NCBI RefSeq assembly: GCF_035658495.1
Contig: NZ_CP141944.1
Span: 584,001-648,000, forward strand
Length of the DNA: 64,000 bases
Source: Novosphingobium sp. RL4
Lineage (GTDB): Bacteria > Pseudomonadota > Alphaproteobacteria > Sphingomonadales > Sphingomonadaceae
Direction of reading: 5' to 3'
Made by a program: the position numbers and the translations under genes. Of the stretch, positions 62,683-64,000 are shown in pieces (position 1 is the stretch's first letter; each line of letters starts with the position of its first letter). The notes under the pieces are model-generated. The model worked only from the letters and a program-made list of their open reading frames with translations. It did no database searches and was not told where the DNA came from.

Positions 62683-63486
62683 ATGGCTGGAAGGCTTCAG
62701 GATAAGGTCTGCATCGTCACCGGCGCGGCGTCCGGCATGGGCCGGGCGATGGCCGAACTGTTCCATGCCGAGGGGGCGAGGCTGGTGCTCGCCGATATCT
62801 CGGGCAGGCAGGACGAAGTGGCGGCCGCGCTCGGCGGCGACACGGTGGGCGTGCAGTGCGACGTTTCCGACGAGGCGCAAGTGGCGGCGATGATCGCGGC
62901 GGCGGAGGAGCGCTTCGGGCGGCTCGACGTGCTGTGCAACAATGCCGGGTTCGGCGGGCCGATGGCGCCGCTGCACACGCAGTCGCTGGAGACATGGGAC
63001 CGGGTTCACGCCACCAATCTGCGCGGCACGTTCCTCGGCATGAAACACGGCATCACCTCGATGCTGAAGACCGGCGGCGGGGCGATCGTGAACACGAGTT
63101 CGGCCTCGGCGGTGATCGGGTGGAAGCATCACTCGGTCTACGGAGCGGCCAAGGCGGGTGTGAACCAGCTTACCAAGGTCGCCGCGCTGGACTATTCGGA
63201 CCAGGGCATCCGCGTGAACGCGATCGCGCCGGGCACGATGTGGACCGGGCTGGTGGAAGCATCGCGCACCCATGCCGAACCGCCTGCCGAATTTCCGGTC
63301 CTTGCCGGGATCCCGATGGGCCGGTGGGGCTCGGCCAGGGACATTGCGCAGGCCGCGCTCTATCTCGCCAGCGACGAGGCGTCCTATGTGACCGGCGTGG
63401 TCCTGCCGGTGGATGGCGGCTACTGCATCGGCTTTTCGGGAATGGGCGCGGAGCGGCCCGGCATCGCCAGCGTCAATCCGGGCTGA
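62683..63486 (+). CDS. SDR-family oxidoreductase
   Basis: A protein of 267 aa of the classical SDR family: TGAASGMGRAMA, NNAGFGG, catalytic S with Y-G-A-A-K (SVYGAAK), and the C-terminal GVVLPVDGGYCIGFSG. An Asp after strand 2 (LADISG) favours NAD. It probably acts with its neighbour in one catabolic pathway. RBS GAGGGAGAA precedes ATG 62683. Confidence 0.92.
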   Translation: MAGRLQDKVCIVTGAASGMGRAMAELFHAEGARLVLADISGRQDEVAAALGGDTVGVQCDVSDEAQVAAMIAAAEERFGRLDVLCNNAGFGGPMAPLHTQSLETWDRVHATNLRGTFLGMKHGITSMLKTGGGAIVNTSSASAVIGWKHHSVYGAAKAGVNQLTKVAALDYSDQGIRVNAIAPGTMWTGLVEASRTHAEPPAEFPVLAGIPMGRWGSARDIAQAALYLASDEASYVTGVVLPVDGGYCIGFSGMGAERPGIASVNPG

Positions 63487-63883
63487 GGCACCGTTCCGGT
63501 ACTGGCGCGGCGCCGGCCCCCTTCAATCGCCTGATCTCGAAGAGATCACCCCCAGCCGATAATTTCCCCCCCGGGATTATCGAGCCCTTGGCGAGCGTGG
63601 GCCGGCGCCGCGATCCGGCCGTGCCGGATGGAAACCGTACAAAGCTGGCGGCAGTCCCCAAGGGAACGGGTTCGGCCAGGTGGGCCGGACTGCCGCCAAG
63701 TTATGCGAAGTGCCTGCCGAAAGGGCCTTGCCGTGGGGTCGCATCACGGTTCGGCTGGCTTGCGGCAGTGTCCTTGTCCCGGGCGTTGCCGCCTGCGATT
63801 CGGACGCGGCGGTTATGACAGCATCGCGCTCGGTCCGGTGTGAGGCAAATCACGCTTCGGCGCCCCGGCGGTGCGAAACGGGG
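63487..63883. other. Gene-free stretch at the right end
   Basis: No supported gene. It holds a long inverted repeat (ggcggcagtcc at 63649 and ggactgccgcc at 63687), with a loop too long for a standard terminator, and C-runs near 63570. Confidence 0.4.
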
Positions 63884-64000
63884 TCAGTCGCGCCGCTCGA
63901 CGGTTACCCCGCCGTTCATCATCGCCTCGGCGGGGCCGCTCAGCACGTCCATCGGGAAGACCCTGGGCACGCGGCTGGCCGCATCGAGCCGGGCAAGCTG
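63884..64000 (-). CDS. 3' end of a minus-strand gene
   Basis: The last 38 codons and stop of a gene extending beyond the window: residues QLARLDAASRVPRV, then FPMDVLSGPAEAMMNGG and VTVERRD. The codon bias is that of the core. Too short to assign a family. Confidence 0.65.
   Translation of the reverse strand, partial: QLARLDAASRVPRVFPMDVLSGPAEAMMNGGVTVERRD

Noticed and set aside
63628..63843. Small plus-strand frame after the second SDR gene
   Set aside because: Arg/Gly/Pro-rich composition typical of non-coding GC-rich DNA, no ribosome site, no homologous pattern.

Overview
The window is chromosomal DNA from a high-GC alphaproteobacterium of the sphingomonad type, most like Novosphingobium. 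The evidence is GC-rich genes with strong G/C codon bias, a DNA polymerase I with all three domains, a CDC48-type AAA ATPase, a GroEL ending in a Gly-Gly-Met tail, LLM-flavin and SDR genes typical of sphingomonad catabolic clusters, and conjugation genes (traA, traC, traD, oriT core) of the Ti-plasmid type. The species assignment is inference from the sequence alone.

Core block 1 (1-22.8 kb) is housekeeping and stress genes. It holds groEL (5' end cut off by the window), a secreted class A beta-lactamase-fold protein, a small lipoprotein, polA, a MscS channel, an ABC-F ATPase, a glutaminyl cyclase, the CDC48-like ATPase with a possible small RNA or leader upstream, a universal stress protein, and a LysR regulator divergent from a two-subunit CoA-transferase operon. 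These are followed by a glutathione S-transferase, an epimerase, a glutathione peroxidase, a GlsB-type membrane protein, the ribonucleotide reductase large subunit and an acyltransferase. Many genes end in clear intrinsic terminators.

A mobile island of about 29 kb (about 22.90-52.06 kb) sits at the 3' end of tRNA-Thr(CGT). A tyrosine integrase lies next to the tRNA, and a degenerate direct repeat of the tRNA 3' end at 22903-22931 is the likely left attachment site. The island has three parts. The first (24.2-33.8 kb) is a restriction zone: an Mrr-like nuclease, two different PD-(D/E)XK nuclease genes around vsr and dcm, an N6-adenine-type methyltransferase, and a modified-base-reader/GIY-YIG-like protein. 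The second (34.2-41.2 kb) is a mobilisation module: ArdC anti-restriction protein, small regulators, traC/traD, a Ti-like oriT core and a TraA relaxase-helicase. There is no type IV secretion apparatus, so the element looks mobilisable rather than self-transmissible. The third (41.2-50.3 kb) is a second defence zone: a protein with two separate PD-(D/E)XK domains, then a translationally coupled operon of a FAD/NAD(P)-binding oxidoreductase, a small middle protein and a Rad50/SMC-like ATPase with a CxxC zinc hook. I read the operon as a Lamassu/ABC-three-component defence system with a flavoprotein effector.

Core block 2 (52.1-64 kb) begins with the tRNA and a tightly packed minus-strand operon (uncharacterised protein, sugar-phosphate isomerase/epimerase, sulfotransferase, LLM flavin oxidoreductase) divergent from a LuxR-type regulator. 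A small accessory pocket follows (58.0-61.5 kb): secreted and coiled-coil unknowns and a T6SS-immunity-like protein, with a diverged inverted repeat around part of it. Two SDR dehydrogenases and the 3' end of a further gene close the window.
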